From positions 1 to 43,173 of the forward strand of contig NZ_JANIJX010000025.1 in assembly GCF_024580735.1 (NCBI RefSeq): a stretch of DNA of 43,173 bases, in the 5' to 3' direction. A program made the position numbers and the translations under genes. The notes under the pieces were generated by a model. The model saw only the letters and a program-made list of their open reading frames with translations. It was not told the origin of the DNA and made no database searches. The stretch comes from Brevibacterium moorei (GTDB taxonomy: Bacteria; Actinomycetota; Actinomycetes; Actinomycetales; Brevibacteriaceae). Position 1 is the stretch's first letter. Every line of letters begins with the position of its first letter. Shown piece by piece: positions 22,201-31,052 of the stretch.

Positions 22201-23066
22201 TTGCATTAGCGGTAATTATACTGATGCAGTTCTCAGAACTTATATTAACCGGCCCAGTAAGTGCAAAGACAGTGAAGTCGTGCCAGGCAACTGCTACCGG
22301 AACAATCTGCGAAATAGTCATCACAACCCCAGGCAAACCTGGCGGAGGGGGTTCCAACCCAGGACACCGCGACCAACCCGCCGGCCACAACCCCGGGTCC
22401 GGCAATGGCTCGGGCGGGGGCTCCGGCCGTGAGAACGGCTCCGGCAACGGCTCGGGAAGCAGCCCGTGTGTTGTCGTCCCCAACGAAACGGCCTGCCTCG
22501 TCATCGATCCTCGCCCCGGCGGCGGAGGCGGCGGAGGGGGCCGTGCTCCTGCGGTTCCCGCAGCCCCCGTGATCACCGTCCCCGATATCATCGAGACCGA
22601 ATTCCAGGAGATCGACATCCCCGGACAGAAGATCAATATGTGGCCCAACGGCTGGGCCGTCGCCCACCGCAAAACCGCATTCTGGGCCACGGGCGGAACC
22701 AGAATCGCCGACATCACCCTGCTGGGCCAGCCCGTGAGAATCCGCGCAACGCCCGTCCAGTACCGATGGGATTTCGGCGATGGGGCGAAGGAGACCCGCC
22801 GAACCCCGGGGACGAAACCCCGGTCACTGGACAGAGCGAAGTTCAGCCACGAATACCGGTCGGTGCAAAAGGTTCGTGTGAGCCTCACGACGATCTACCA
22901 GGGCGAGTACTCGGTCTCCGGCGGCCCGATGGCGCCCATCTCCGGAGATGTCGGCGTCACAACTCACACCGATCCGATCCAGGTCTACCGCTTCCACAAA
23001 TACCTGGTCTCGGGACCCTGCGCTGACGACCCGGGTGCCCCCGACTGCAAACCGTCCAAGAAGTAG
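22185..23066 (+). CDS. Secreted PKD-domain protein with Gly-rich linker (293 aa)
   Basis: An N-terminal signal peptide (MRRTIVALAVIILMQFSELI) is followed by a short Cys-containing segment (SCQATATGTICEI). A low-complexity Gly/Ser/Asn/Pro linker and a second Gly run come next. A beta-rich domain around VQYRWDFGDGAKETRRTPG, the PKD signature, then SHEYRSVQKVRVSLTTIYQG follow. Two further Cys are near the C-terminus (GPCADDPGAPDCK). PKD domains mediate extracellular protein or polysaccharide contacts. The gene starts 16 bp inside the upstream lipoprotein gene, so the pair is translationally coupled and likely forms one envelope complex. Its first 45 or so codons lie in the AT-rich segment, unlike the GC-rich remainder. 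Confidence 0.78.
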   Translation: MRRTIVALAVIILMQFSELILTGPVSAKTVKSCQATATGTICEIVITTPGKPGGGGSNPGHRDQPAGHNPGSGNGSGGGSGRENGSGNGSGSSPCVVVPNETACLVIDPRPGGGGGGGGRAPAVPAAPVITVPDIIETEFQEIDIPGQKINMWPNGWAVAHRKTAFWATGGTRIADITLLGQPVRIRATPVQYRWDFGDGAKETRRTPGTKPRSLDRAKFSHEYRSVQKVRVSLTTIYQGEYSVSGGPMAPISGDVGVTTHTDPIQVYRFHKYLVSGPCADDPGAPDCKPSKK

Positions 23067-23082
23067 CGCCGGCCGAGCCTTC

Positions 23083-24006
23083 TCACATCCCGCTCGCATC
23101 GAAGTGCCGACGCAGTTCGGCCATGAACACCGTCCCCGAACGATTGACCCCATCGGGGTTCCAAGTCGCATAGATCGGGATCGTGGGCAGCTCCGGTTCC
23201 AGCTGCACCCAGCTCACATTCGGCACATTGACCGCGCTCATCAGAGACTCCGGTACCAGTGCCACACCCAAACCGGCCTTCGCATAGCCCACCTGATCCA
23301 TATACGAGGCCACGACCTCGGTCAGGACGGGCGAGCGCCCGTGCTCGGTGAAGTACCCGAGCATCGCATCGTAGTTGGCACGCGCGGATTTCCGGGAGAA
23401 CGAGATGATCGGCAAGCCGTCGAGCGCAGCCAGCGGAACCCGTGCCGCCGCCTCGTCTGTGCCCTCACCGGGGATCAGGTGCGGATAGGTCTCCGGGTTG
23501 AAGGCGACGACCAGGCGGTCCTCGTAGAGCAGTACGTCCTGACAGCCGTCAACACTGCCGAAGGTGTTGGAGAACGTGATGTCCAGTGCCCCGCTCTCCA
23601 GCTGCGCCTGGATCTGCGGGGTGTTGTCGTTGAACAGCTCGATCCGCAGGCCGGGGTTGTCCCGCCGGATCAACCGCAGTCCGTCGATGACGCGACTGAA
23701 CAGCAGAGCCGGAGTCACCCCCACTCGCACGATCCCACTGGCGCTGCCCTCCCGGTCGCGCGCCAGTCCGCGGATCGACTGGGCCTGCCGCACGATCGAG
23801 GTGGCCAGGGCGAATACGTCCCGGCCGGCATCGGTGAGTTCGAAGGGACGCGTGGCCCGGTCGATCAGCCGCACGCCCAGGTCGGCCTCGAGCCTGCGGA
23901 TCTGCTGACTGACGGCAGACTGCGTTAAGAACAAGCGCCGCGCGGCCTTCTCAAAACTCTGTTCCTCGGCCAGCACGACAAAGTACTCGAGGTTCCTCAA
24001 CTCCAT
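23083..24006 (-). CDS. LysR-family transcriptional regulator (307 aa)
   Basis: The N-terminal HTH MELRNLEYFVVLAEEQSFEK, then AARRLFLTQSAVSQQIRRLE, is followed by the LysR co-inducer domain (GIVRVGVTPALLFSRVIDGL, later GLGVALVPESLM). Length is normal. It ends 16 bp from the convergent PKD gene and is divergent from the FG-GAP surface-protein gene with about 130 bp between starts. By LysR habit it may therefore control that gene; no clear T-N11-A site stands out. CbbR/CynR-like members are the nearest general pattern, and the ligand is unknown. Confidence 0.92.
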   Translation of the reverse strand: MELRNLEYFVVLAEEQSFEKAARRLFLTQSAVSQQIRRLEADLGVRLIDRATRPFELTDAGRDVFALATSIVRQAQSIRGLARDREGSASGIVRVGVTPALLFSRVIDGLRLIRRDNPGLRIELFNDNTPQIQAQLESGALDITFSNTFGSVDGCQDVLLYEDRLVVAFNPETYPHLIPGEGTDEAAARVPLAALDGLPIISFSRKSARANYDAMLGYFTEHGRSPVLTEVVASYMDQVGYAKAGLGVALVPESLMSAVNVPNVSWVQLEPELPTIPIYATWNPDGVNRSGTVFMAELRRHFDASGM

Positions 24007-24137
24007 GGATCGTTCCTATCACAGGCGATACCCGCCAGCGCCTCCCATAAGTTCATCGGCTAGCCTAACCTTCTGTACCGCTTCTGCGTGGAATCCGAGT
24101 ATTCACGGCAGATACCCCGCATAACAGAAAGCCTCCT

Positions 24138-26165
24138 ATGAGACCTCGACATCCCCGGATGCTGGCTGCCGCAGCGGCCGCCGGCGCCACTGTCCTGACC
24201 GCCGGCGCTGTAGTGCTGCTGCCCGGCCTCGGCCCGGACGCCGCCACACCTCCCGCCCAAGCCGCCACGGTGCAGGCCAACGAGACCTTCCAGGGCGCGG
24301 GGACCTCGGCCGCAGGCGGAGCCGTCAGCCAGCAGTCCTGCGACTTCACCGGGGATGGCAAGCCCGATATCGTCACCTCGGCCTGGATGTGGAAACGCGA
24401 TGGCTTCGGTTCCCCCGGTGCCACCTATGTGATCCCGAACGGCACATCATCGGCCGAACTCGACGATGAGTCATCCGGCATCATCCGCATCGAGGGCCCG
24501 CAGACCACCGCTTCGACCTCGACCGGCGCATTCAGCGGATTCAGCCTCAGCTGCGCCGGAGACGTCAACGGCGATGACATCGACGACGTCATCATCGGCG
24601 ACTACATGGACCGCCGCGCCTATGTGGTCTTCGGCATGAAGGACCCCCACAATATCTCGCTGGAGTACCTGGGCGATGACGGCTTCGTGATCCAGGGGCC
24701 GCAGAACGGCACCTCGGGCAGGTTCGGCAATCAGGTTGCCGGCATCGGCGACATCGACGGCGACGGAAAGGACGACCTGTCCGTCGTCGATTCGACCGCG
24801 AACAGCCGCGGCGGCGCAGCTTACCTGGTCAAGGGCCGCGACGACATCGCGACGGTCGACCTGACCGAGGCCACCGGCAGTGGCGGGACAGGATCGGCCG
24901 ACCTGATCGGCACGCTCAACGGTGTGCCGGACCGGGCAGTGGCCTATGTGGCTCCCGCCGGCGATGTCAACGGCGATGGGAGGGCCGACCTGGCCGTGGG
25001 CGGCTACGTCGCCAAGCCCAAGGCCGTCACTTCGGACGAGGATGATAAGACCACTGCCCACGGCATGGTCTGGGCCGTGACGGATCCCAGCGGCGATATC
25101 TCCCTGGACGAGGGCTTCTCCGGCTTCACCGTCAACGGCCCGGCTCGTGGCAAGGACCGCTTGGGCATGTCGGTCGCCGCGGCCGGCGACATCGACGGCG
25201 ATGGCTTCGACGACCTGGTGGTCGGCGCCGACGGCGTGGTCTCCGGCACCGGCGGCACCGTGGTGGTGCGCGGTTCGGCTACGACGGCCGACGTCGACAC
25301 CGATCCCGAGGCCACAGCTGGCAAGCCGACCGTGTACAGCCGGGCAGATGCCAAGGCCCCCGCCGAGGACCGCGGCTGGTGGATCGACGCAGACGAATCC
25401 GGCTTCGCCGTCTCCGCGCTGAAACCAGCGGCCAAGGGCGCCTCCGGCACCCTGGTGACCGGTGCGTTCGGCGCCTCGAAGGCCTGGGCGATCGACACCC
25501 GCGCTCTGACCAGCCCCCGGGTGTCGGTCGACGACATCGACCCCGCCCTGGTCACCGAGGTCGGCGCCGATGACAGCGACCGTCTGGGCCGCGGAATCGG
25601 CGTCATCGAGTCCTACGGCGACAAGGGTGCGCAGATGATCGTCGGTGCCGACAACGTCGCCAAGCGCGGCTATGTCATCACGGCCGATGTTCCCAAGCAG
25701 GGCGAGGCACCGGAACCCAGCGAGTCCGCTGAACCGAGCGAATCGGGCCGGCCCAGCGAAAGCTCCGAACCCTCGGAGAGCGCGGAACCGAGCGAAAGCT
25801 CCGAACCGAGTGAAAGCTCCGAACCGAGTGAAAGCGCTTCGAGCGAGCCGAGCGAACCGGGTGGACCCAGCTCTTCGGCGACTCCCTCTGATGACGCCAC
25901 AACGGAGCCGGGCGACGAGGATTCCGCCGCCGAGGACGCCGATTCCGACGCGGATTCCGATGACGGCTCGGAGGGCTCGGAAAATGACTCGAGCTCCGAC
26001 GATGCCAGCTCCGGCTCCGACGGCTCGGATGATTCCGACGATTCCGGCGACGGCTCGGAACTGCCCGTCACCGGCGCCCAGATCACCGCCGCCGTGGCAC
26101 TGGGTGCCGCACTCATCGCAGCAGGCATCGTCTTCACCATCGTGGCCCGCAGGAGGCAGAAGTGA
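24138..26165 (+). CDS. LPxTG-anchored FG-GAP beta-propeller surface protein (675 aa)
   Basis: The signal peptide spans about residues 1-44. An integrin-alpha-like propeller follows, with at least five calcium-loop repeats: DFTGDGKPD, DVNGDDIDD, DIDGDGKDD, DVNGDGRAD and DIDGDGFDD. After it comes a stalk of EPSES-type repeats, then a Ser-Asp-rich acidic stretch similar in style to Sdr proteins. The C-terminus carries LPVTG at residues 642-646, a hydrophobic helix and RRRQK, the standard sortase sorting signal. The protein should be covalently attached to peptidoglycan and display a calcium-stabilised binding propeller. No sortase gene is in the window. The TGA overlaps the next start as GTGA, and AGGAGG for that gene lies within this one, so the two secreted products are coupled. 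Confidence 0.92.
   Translation: MRPRHPRMLAAAAAAGATVLTAGAVVLLPGLGPDAATPPAQAATVQANETFQGAGTSAAGGAVSQQSCDFTGDGKPDIVTSAWMWKRDGFGSPGATYVIPNGTSSAELDDESSGIIRIEGPQTTASTSTGAFSGFSLSCAGDVNGDDIDDVIIGDYMDRRAYVVFGMKDPHNISLEYLGDDGFVIQGPQNGTSGRFGNQVAGIGDIDGDGKDDLSVVDSTANSRGGAAYLVKGRDDIATVDLTEATGSGGTGSADLIGTLNGVPDRAVAYVAPAGDVNGDGRADLAVGGYVAKPKAVTSDEDDKTTAHGMVWAVTDPSGDISLDEGFSGFTVNGPARGKDRLGMSVAAAGDIDGDGFDDLVVGADGVVSGTGGTVVVRGSATTADVDTDPEATAGKPTVYSRADAKAPAEDRGWWIDADESGFAVSALKPAAKGASGTLVTGAFGASKAWAIDTRALTSPRVSVDDIDPALVTEVGADDSDRLGRGIGVIESYGDKGAQMIVGADNVAKRGYVITADVPKQGEAPEPSESAEPSESGRPSESSEPSESAEPSESSEPSESSEPSESASSEPSEPGGPSSSATPSDDATTEPGDEDSAAEDADSDADSDDGSEGSENDSSSDDASSGSDGSDDSDDSGDGSELPVTGAQITAAVALGAALIAAGIVFTIVARRRQK
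25711..25857 (+). repeat. Tandem repeats encoding EPSES/EPSESS stalk units
   Basis: Units of 15-18 bp around gaaccgagYgaaagctcc repeat about eight times inside the FG-GAP gene and encode (E/R)PSES(S). Exact neighbouring copies near 25790-25840 show recent slippage or recombination. Copy number would change stalk length without disturbing the frame. Confidence 0.85.
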
Positions 26166-27457
26166 AAAAGCAGCTCAACGCGCATCTGATCGCCGCAGGC
26201 CTGACCGCGGCCGCCCTGGCCCTGGTCCCCGGCGTGGTCGTGGCAGCCGAGGGCACCGAATCGGCGCCGGCCCCGGCCGAATCCACGGAGCCCAGGGAAA
26301 CCGCGACGGCCACGGAGACCTCGCCGGCCTACGGGACGTGTTCGGCCGAGGCACATGAGAAGTACCAGGTCACCGGTGCCGATGGCGAAAAGTACGACGG
26401 CTGGCACCCGACCACGGTCACCGACCCGCAGACGGGGAAGAAGTGCACCTTCGGCCACGACCACGGGGACGATCCGAAGACCTCGGCGATCTACGACTGG
26501 ACCATGAAGAAACTCGGCGGCGAGACCGACGGGATCCCCATGGCCTATGCCGGGATGCAGTCGATGAAGGACGGCGCGAACGTCGTGCCGCATCGCCACG
26601 AGGACCACTACGGCTACACCTTCTATGTCGCCAACGACGTGGCGCAGGTGCGTTCGGACCGCAAGGGATATGCGAAGTCCGGGGATTCGAAGACCAGCTG
26701 CGACTATCTGATCGGTCTGCACCAGGGCAGCCACTCGAACGATGCGCTGCACAATAACGCCCACGAGATCCTGTACGCGGCCAAGTGCAATGACGGTGTC
26801 GAGATGGTCGTCGATTCGCTCTCGCTGTTCGGCCAGCCCAATGAGTACGAGGAATCCTGCACGGGCAGGACCGTGAAGACCTCGGGCTCGGAACTGCCGG
26901 AATCCGCGCACGGCAAACGGTCCATCCCGACCGTCGCCTGCGCGAAGAAGACCCAGCAGGTCTACGATGCCGATGCCAGGCAGGCCAAGACCTCGGACTC
27001 CTGGGGCCTGTACGAACGGTGGGAGGCCGACCAGACCTACACCATGCCCAATGGCAACACCGTGAGCATCGATCCGTGGTTCGGAGTGCGCAATCCCTCG
27101 CGGATCGCCGATGGGAATGAAAAGGTCGCCACCGCCTCGCTGTTCGGCGCCGATACCGTGGGCTGGCCCTGGTCGACCATGACGAAGCCGCTGGAGCAGA
27201 CCGATGCGGCATCGCCCTTCAATGGGGCCCGGCGGGATCTGTACCTGCAGAACTCGCGGCTGGACAATCGGGGCGGGCAGACCGTCTGGTATACCGACGC
27301 CTATGGCAAGAACCCCTCATCCAAGCCGTTCAAGGGTTCGGTCAAGCAGTATGCCTCGGCCACCTCGAATGCAGACGGACCCGAATTGGAACGCCGCGTC
27401 TTCGGATTCTCGACGAACTACGGTCCGGCCGGGTCGGGGGTGAGCGCCCCGAACTAG
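26162..27457 (+). CDS. Secreted His-rich protein of unknown function, coupled to the FG-GAP protein (431 aa)
   Basis: The start is GTG, with AGGAGG at 26152-26157 and a GTGA overlap with the upstream stop. A signal peptide (about residues 1-30) is followed by a Glu/Thr/Pro linker. The folded part is rich in candidate metal ligands: KCTFGHDHGDD, VPHRHEDHYGYTFYV and LHQGSHSNDALHNNAHEI. Several Cys residues could form disulfides outside the cell. No anchor, lipobox or transmembrane segment is visible, so it is secreted or held by a partner. I do not recognise an established domain name. The clustered His-Asp motifs resemble a cupin-like or hydrolase-type metal site, which is inference. Close coupling to a wall-anchored propeller suggests the propeller may tether or receive it. 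Confidence 0.85.
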   Translation: MKKQLNAHLIAAGLTAAALALVPGVVVAAEGTESAPAPAESTEPRETATATETSPAYGTCSAEAHEKYQVTGADGEKYDGWHPTTVTDPQTGKKCTFGHDHGDDPKTSAIYDWTMKKLGGETDGIPMAYAGMQSMKDGANVVPHRHEDHYGYTFYVANDVAQVRSDRKGYAKSGDSKTSCDYLIGLHQGSHSNDALHNNAHEILYAAKCNDGVEMVVDSLSLFGQPNEYEESCTGRTVKTSGSELPESAHGKRSIPTVACAKKTQQVYDADARQAKTSDSWGLYERWEADQTYTMPNGNTVSIDPWFGVRNPSRIADGNEKVATASLFGADTVGWPWSTMTKPLEQTDAASPFNGARRDLYLQNSRLDNRGGQTVWYTDAYGKNPSSKPFKGSVKQYASATSNADGPELERRVFGFSTNYGPAGSGVSAPN

Positions 27458-27469
27458 GGCCCCGCAGCC

Positions 27470-27522
27470 CTGCACGAGCCGGGGCCTGCACGAGCCGGGA
27501 CCCGCGCACCCGGCTCGTGCAG
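27470..27522. terminator. Convergent terminator with a duplicated left arm
   Basis: CTGCACGAGCCGGG occurs twice (27470-27483 and 27486-27499), and its reverse complement CCCGGCTCGTGCAG occurs once (27509-27522). Either copy can pair with the single right arm over 14 bp, giving two mutually exclusive hairpins with loops of 9 or 25 nt. It lies between the convergent secreted-protein gene and the ABC ATPase gene. Confidence 0.8.
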
Positions 27523-27528
27523 AATCCC

Positions 27529-29187
27529 TTAAACCCTCAACACCTTCCGCTCCTTCTGGACCGCGGGATCGGGCACCGGCGAGGACGCGATGAGCCGGGC
27601 CGCGTACTCCGTGCTCGGCGCGGAAACGATGGCCGTGGTCGGCCCGGACTCCTGGATGGCGCCGCGCTGCAGAACGATGACGTCCTGCGCGACCTGTTCG
27701 ACCACCGCCAGGTCGTGGCTGATGAACAGACAGGCGAAGCCGTAGTCGTGCTGCAGCTCCTGGAACAGCTCGAGCACCGCGGCCTGGACGGAGACGTCCA
27801 GAGCCGAGGTCGGCTCATCGGCCACCAGCAGGTCCGGATCGTTGGTCAGCCCTCGGGCGATCCCCACGCGCTGCCGCTGCCCACCGGAGAGTTCGTGCGG
27901 ATAGCGGCCCGCCCAGCTGGCCGGCAGGTGCACCCGTTCGAGTAGCACACCCGCCCGGCGCAGGGCCTCGGCGCGCCCGATGGTCTTCGTCCAGATCAGC
28001 GGTGCCGCGATCGACTCCCCGATCGAGCGCCGGGGGTCCAGCGAGGACGCGGGATCCTGGAACACCATCGACCGGGTGAAGGCCGAGGTCCCCGACCCGG
28101 CCCGTGCACCGCCGGACGCGCTTCCGGCTGAGGCCCTGGCCCGTTTCGGCTGCCCCATTGTGATCGTGCCGGCGCCAGGGGTGAGCAGACCAACCGCCAA
28201 TTTCCCGATCGTCGACTTGCCCGAACCGGATTCGCCCACCAGGCCCACGGTGCGCCCGGGCGCCACGGTGAACGAGATCTGGTCCAGGGCCTTCGCACCG
28301 GCCCGTTTGAGCGCCCGGCTGTAGTAGTAGTCGACCCCGGAGAGGGTCAGGGCAGCGGCCGGCGAGGCCGCAGCGGCCTCGGCCACAGTATCGGCAGCGG
28401 CATTCCCCACAGCCCCCACGGTCATCCGCGGCACCGCGGCGAACAGATCGCGCGTGTATGCGTCCTGCGGACGGTTGAACACATCGTCCACACTGCCCGA
28501 TTCGACGATCCGACCACCCTGCATGACGTACATCCTGTCCGCGGAATTCGCCACCACGCCCATATCGTGCGTGATCAGCAGGACGCTCATCTGCAGTTCG
28601 TCCTTCAGCCCGTCGAGCAGGTCGAGGATATCGGCCTGCACGGTGACGTCGAGCGCTGTGGTCGGTTCGTCCGCGATGAGCAGCTTGGGGGTCGCGGCGA
28701 TCGCCATCGCGATCATCACGCGCTGTCTCTGCCCACCGGAGAGCTGGTGCGGATACTTCTTCAGCGTGCCGGCCGGATCCGGCATGTTCACCATCTCCAG
28801 CAGTTCCAGGGCCCGCGAGCGCTGGTTCGCAGTACCGGCCACCCTGTGCTTCATCGACATGTGCATGAGCGTGCCGATCGTGTACACGGGGTTCAACGAG
28901 GTCAGTGGATCCTGGAAGATCACGCCGATCTCGCGGCGCAACAGGTTGCGCCTGGCCGCCTCGGGCAGGATCCCCAGGTCCTGCCCGTCGAAGAGGATGG
29001 AACCGGTCGACCAGCTGTTCCGCGGGTTGAGCCCGGCGACCTCCATCGCCGTGACCGACTTGCCCGAACCGGATTCGCCCACCAGGGCGACGATCTCACT
29101 GGGCGCGATCGTAAACGAGACATCACTGGTGATGGGGGTGTCGGTCTTGCCGAAGCCCACACTCAGGTCCTTCGTCTGCAGCAGCAT
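27529..29187 (-). CDS. Fused double ATPase of peptide/nickel-type ABC importer, DppD-DppF (552 aa)
   Basis: Two complete ABC domains lie in one chain. The first has Walker A GESGSGKSVT, signature LSGGQRQRVMIAMA and Walker B LLIADEPTTALDV. The second has GESGSGKSTIGK, LSGGQRQRVGIARG and LLVADEPTSALDV. An Ala-rich linker of roughly 30 residues joins them. Each half ends in the oligopeptide-transporter style region. This fusion replaces separate DppD and DppF and energises the DppB/DppC permease at the inner face of the membrane. AGGAGG at 29195-29200 precedes the ATG and spans the DppC stop, with only 3 bp between the genes. It is the last gene of the HyuAB-Dpp operon, ending at the duplicated-arm terminator. 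Confidence 0.95.
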   Translation of the reverse strand: MLLQTKDLSVGFGKTDTPITSDVSFTIAPSEIVALVGESGSGKSVTAMEVAGLNPRNSWSTGSILFDGQDLGILPEAARRNLLRREIGVIFQDPLTSLNPVYTIGTLMHMSMKHRVAGTANQRSRALELLEMVNMPDPAGTLKKYPHQLSGGQRQRVMIAMAIAATPKLLIADEPTTALDVTVQADILDLLDGLKDELQMSVLLITHDMGVVANSADRMYVMQGGRIVESGSVDDVFNRPQDAYTRDLFAAVPRMTVGAVGNAAADTVAEAAAASPAAALTLSGVDYYYSRALKRAGAKALDQISFTVAPGRTVGLVGESGSGKSTIGKLAVGLLTPGAGTITMGQPKRARASAGSASGGARAGSGTSAFTRSMVFQDPASSLDPRRSIGESIAAPLIWTKTIGRAEALRRAGVLLERVHLPASWAGRYPHELSGGQRQRVGIARGLTNDPDLLVADEPTSALDVSVQAAVLELFQELQHDYGFACLFISHDLAVVEQVAQDVIVLQRGAIQESGPTTAIVSAPSTEYAARLIASSPVPDPAVQKERKVLRV

Positions 29188-29190
29188 CGC

Positions 29191-30099
29191 TTACCTCCTG
29201 GGATCCAGCACATCGCGCAGGAAATCGCCCACCAACCCGAAACTGAGGATGATGAGGCTGACCGCGACGGCGGGGATGATCAATTGGACGGGGTAGTCGG
29301 TCATGAAGCGCTGGGCGCCCGCGACCATGGAGCCCAGCGACGGCTCCGGCGCCTGGACGCCCAGGCCCAGGAAGCTCAGGCCGGATTCCAGCAGGATGGC
29401 AGCCGCCATCACGGTGGTGAACTGGACGATGATCGGCGTCAGGCAGTTGGGCAGGACGACGGTGAAAATGCGCTTCCAGGTACCCGCACCGAATACCTGC
29501 GCCGCTGCCACGAACTCCAACCCGGCCACGCTCATCACCTGGCCGTGGACCACACGGGCAAACGACGGGATGAACAGAATCCCCATGACCAGCACCAGGG
29601 TGGCCTTGTTCGTTCCGTAAAGAGTGGTGGCCATGAGCGCGATGATGATCGGCGGGAACGCCAGGATCACGTCGACCACGCGCATCAGGAGCAGATCGCC
29701 CAGTCTCTGATACCAGCCGGCCAACAGGCCCAGTACTGTGCCCAGCACCAGCGCGATGAGGGTGGCCGAAACGGTGATGAGCAGTTCGACGCGCACGCCC
29801 TGGAGCAGCCGGGCCCAGGTGTCGCGGCCCAGTTCGTCCGTGCCCAGGAAGTGCCCGTTGCCCGGGGCCGCGAAGCGGTTGACCACGTCCTGTTTGAGCG
29901 GGTCGATCCCCGGCACCAGCACGGAGCCCACGGAGACCACGATGACCAGGAGCAGGAAGACCGCTGCGACGGTGCGCGCAGGCGTCAGCGAGCGGAAGAT
30001 CTTGGCCCGTTTGGAGTTGTCGGTGACACGGCCGGCCAAGGTGGCCACGGCCTCGGCGCCGGAAGCACCGCCGGTCGTAGGAGTGTTATCCGTGGTCAT
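29191..30099 (-). CDS. Peptide-type ABC permease, DppC family (302 aa)
   Basis: A BPD_transp_1 inner-membrane permease with an N-terminal OppC_N segment (TPARTVAAVFLLLVIVVSVG). The exported loop HFLGTDELGRDTWARLLQG is a DppC/OppC hallmark. The EAA-type coupling loop is EFVAAAQVFGAGTWKRIFTVV, followed by LPNCLTPIIVQ. About six membrane helices are visible. ATG 30099 overlaps the DppB stop as ATGA. It forms the membrane channel with DppB. The substrate class (peptide, nickel chelate, opine or cyclic amide) is not fixed by the permease sequence. Together with hydantoinase-like enzymes in the same operon, a small amide or amino-acid derivative is likely. Confidence 0.95.
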   Translation of the reverse strand: MTTDNTPTTGGASGAEAVATLAGRVTDNSKRAKIFRSLTPARTVAAVFLLLVIVVSVGSVLVPGIDPLKQDVVNRFAAPGNGHFLGTDELGRDTWARLLQGVRVELLITVSATLIALVLGTVLGLLAGWYQRLGDLLLMRVVDVILAFPPIIIALMATTLYGTNKATLVLVMGILFIPSFARVVHGQVMSVAGLEFVAAAQVFGAGTWKRIFTVVLPNCLTPIIVQFTTVMAAAILLESGLSFLGLGVQAPEPSLGSMVAGAQRFMTDYPVQLIIPAVAVSLIILSFGLVGDFLRDVLDPRR

Positions 30100-31052
30100 A
30101 GCGCGGCCCTCCGGATCCTGGGGTCGAGGAGCCCGTAGACGATTTCGACGACGAGGCTCAGGATGATGAAGCAGATGCACAACACGACGACGATCGACTG
30201 GACGACCGGGTAATCGCGTGCGGTAACCGAGTCGATAAGCAGGGAACCCACACCCGGGAGGTTGAAGATGCGTTCGACCAGGACCGTCGAACCGATCAGC
30301 GATCCCGCCTCCAGGCCGACGATCGCCGCGACCGAGGTCAGCGAATTGCGCAGCACGTGCTTGTTGAATACGCCGGCGCGGGTCTGGCCCCAGGACCGGG
30401 CGGTGCGCACCCAGTCCTGTTCCAGGTTCTCCATCACCTGCGAGCGCGTCATCCGCCCGACCACCGCCGCGATCGGCAGGGACAGGGCCACGACCGGCAG
30501 GATCAGCCGGGCGAAGTGTGTGCCGGGGTTCGAGGCGATGGAGGTGAAGCCGCCCGAGGGCAGCAGGTGCCAGGTCAGGGCGAACAGCAGCACGAACAGC
30601 GCGCCGACGACGTAGACCGGCACGCTGGTGAGCACCGACAGGAAGCCGGAGACGATTGTGTCGATGGCGCCCTTGGAGCGTGCGGCCCAGGCGCCCAGTG
30701 CCACGCCGACGATCGTGCCCAGGATGAGTGCGAAGATCGCGATCTCCAGGGTGACCTGCAGGCGCGGGCCGATCAGATCGACCACCGGTTGGGCGTAGAC
30801 ATAGGATTCGCCGAAGTTCCCGGTGAACACGGAGCCCAGGAAGGCGAAGTACTGGACCCATACGGGGCGGTCCAGGCCCAGGGATTCGCGCACGGCGGCC
30901 AGGGCCTCGGGACTGATCTCGGTATTGCCCCCGCCCAGGATCTGCACCGCGGGATCGCCGGGGACCGCCTGGAGCATGAGGAAGATGAGTGTCATCGTCA
31001 CCCACACCAGCACGATGCCGGTGACGATGCGTATGCCGATGTACCTGATCAT
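30096..31052 (-). CDS. Peptide-type ABC permease, DppB family (318 aa)
   Basis: The N-terminus MIRYIGIRIVTGIVLVWVTM is the typical DppB/OppB first helix. The family loop PGDPAVQILGGG follows it, and the coupling segment is DWVRTARSWGQTRAGVFNKH, followed by VLRNSLTSVAAIVGLEAGSL. Six membrane helices are expected. ATG 31052 is chosen because GGGAGG lies 6 nt upstream; a GTG one codon earlier is possible. The start overlaps the binding-protein stop by one base (TGATG), so translation is coupled. It forms a heterodimer with DppC. Confidence 0.95.
   Translation of the reverse strand: MIRYIGIRIVTGIVLVWVTMTLIFLMLQAVPGDPAVQILGGGNTEISPEALAAVRESLGLDRPVWVQYFAFLGSVFTGNFGESYVYAQPVVDLIGPRLQVTLEIAIFALILGTIVGVALGAWAARSKGAIDTIVSGFLSVLTSVPVYVVGALFVLLFALTWHLLPSGGFTSIASNPGTHFARLILPVVALSLPIAAVVGRMTRSQVMENLEQDWVRTARSWGQTRAGVFNKHVLRNSLTSVAAIVGLEAGSLIGSTVLVERIFNLPGVGSLLIDSVTARDYPVVQSIVVVLCICFIILSLVVEIVYGLLDPRIRRAAL

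Noticed and set aside
25711..26080. Possible CRISPR-like array in the repeated segment of the FG-GAP gene
   Set aside because: The repeats are contiguous 15-18-bp coding units without unique spacers and encode an in-frame stalk.
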